Position numbers and translations under genes: made by a program
In this document: positions 63,643-64,000 of the stretch, piece by piece
How the letters are laid out: the number at the start of each line of letters is the position of its first letter
How positions within the stretch are numbered: position 1 is the first letter of the stretch
The notes under the pieces: generated by a model
What the model was told of the DNA's origin: nothing
The model's input: only the letters and a program-made list of their open reading frames with translations
Database searches by the model: none
Assembly (NCBI GenBank): GCA_030247855.1
Contig: JAPDRN010000019.1
Span: 248,001-312,000, forward strand
Direction of reading: 5' to 3'
DNA length: 64,000 nucleotides
Source: Knufia peltigerae
Lineage: Eukaryota > Ascomycota > Eurotiomycetes > Chaetothyriales > Trichomeriaceae

Positions 63643-64000
63643 TCAAGGTTGGAAAGATTGCTGGCACATTTCTCGTAACTTGTTGCTAATATGAGGAGCA
63701 ATGCCGATGTCGATCACTTTGTCGACGATTGTTTTCAGCTCTTGTATCGTTTCCGGATGTGTTGCAGTCCTCGTGAGTATCTCCAACGGACCTCCAGACA
63801 CCAGCGAGACCAGATTGTCGATACAGTCGAGGAAACACTCCACAGCAGACGATCCTTCTGCAGAGATAACTAAGCCAGATCTGCAGTTGCGAACAGCACG
63901 CTCGGCTTCCTGCCAGTTCGGCGCATTCCCACGCCACATCAGATATAACAACGTCACACCCGCTTGAAACTCGAAAATTGTCTATCGCTCACTGTCAGCG
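63643..64000 (-). CDS. C-terminal end of a probable fungal transcription factor (cut by right edge)
   Basis: The last exon runs from 63981 (after a TAG acceptor that follows GCTGAC) to a stop at 63643. It reads FEFQAGVTLLYLMWRGNAP, AVRNCRSGLVISAEGSSAVECF, then helical sequence to the C-terminus. This FxAGxxLxYLxW ... CRxGLxxIAE pattern is typical of the C-terminal part of Zn2Cys6 regulators with a fungal-specific transcription factor domain. The DNA-binding region is outside the window, so the assignment is moderate. An in-frame TAG directly upstream of 63981 supports the splice. Confidence 0.6.

Overview
The window is nuclear DNA from a filamentous ascomycete (Pezizomycotina). Introns are short (mostly 47-90 nt) with GTRNGT donors, CTGAC/CTRAY branch sites and CAG/TAG acceptors. 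Intergenic stretches are CT-rich and compact. The proteins are typical fungal families: C-terminal Zn2Cys6 factors, an IRC22-type TRAP-alpha, a tandem CrcB fluoride exporter and a uridine kinase fused to a UPRTase domain. A euascomycete, perhaps Eurotiomycetes or Chaetothyriales, fits best, but that placement is an impression and not a measurement.

Layout. 0-9 kb: the 3' end of a protein with a C-terminal Zn2Cys6 cluster, RNA polymerase III subunit RPC4, a small secreted protein and the fluoride exporter FEX. 9-19.9 kb: uracil phosphoribosyltransferase (with a GC-AG intron), urease accessory UreD, cohesin SCC3, IRC22-like ER protein and a PIN-like/CCCH protein. 20.7-26.2 kb: a metabolic and partly decayed block with a phytanoyl-CoA dioxygenase-like enzyme, a 4-coumarate-CoA ligase-like enzyme with a putative peroxisomal signal, an NmrA-like pseudogene and a DUF4260 gene broken by one in-frame TGA. 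26.8-39.9 kb: housekeeping genes CPD1, CEF1/CDC5 divergent from NOP53, sorting nexin MVP1, MYST acetyltransferase ESA1, GID8 and a two-TM protein. 40-49.5 kb: two basic or unknown proteins, a two-RRM protein, a DUF4385 protein, RNase H2 subunit C and a cyclopropane-fatty-acid synthase. 49.6-58.5 kb: REX4, uridine kinase-UPRT, UMP1, a prenylatable ubiquitin-like protein and phosphomevalonate kinase ERG8. 58.6-62.0 kb: an extremely A+T-rich, ORF-poor element bounded by perfect 44-bp inverted repeats that end in TA. I read it as a RIP-mutated DNA transposon inserted about 175 bp upstream of the ERG8 start. 62.6-64 kb: an FMN split-barrel protein and the 3' end of a probable transcription factor.

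Most genes are unrelated housekeeping functions. Two pyrimidine-salvage enzymes, several RNA-processing factors (CEF1, NOP53, REX4, CPD1, RNH2C, CCCH and RRM proteins) and proteasome/GID/ubiquitin-like functions recur. The parts that looked least ordinary are the inverted-repeat A+T-rich element, the decaying 24.3-26.2 kb segment, several odd gene structures and a 9-bp intergenic word present nine times. I did not find a convincing multi-gene system that looks undescribed.
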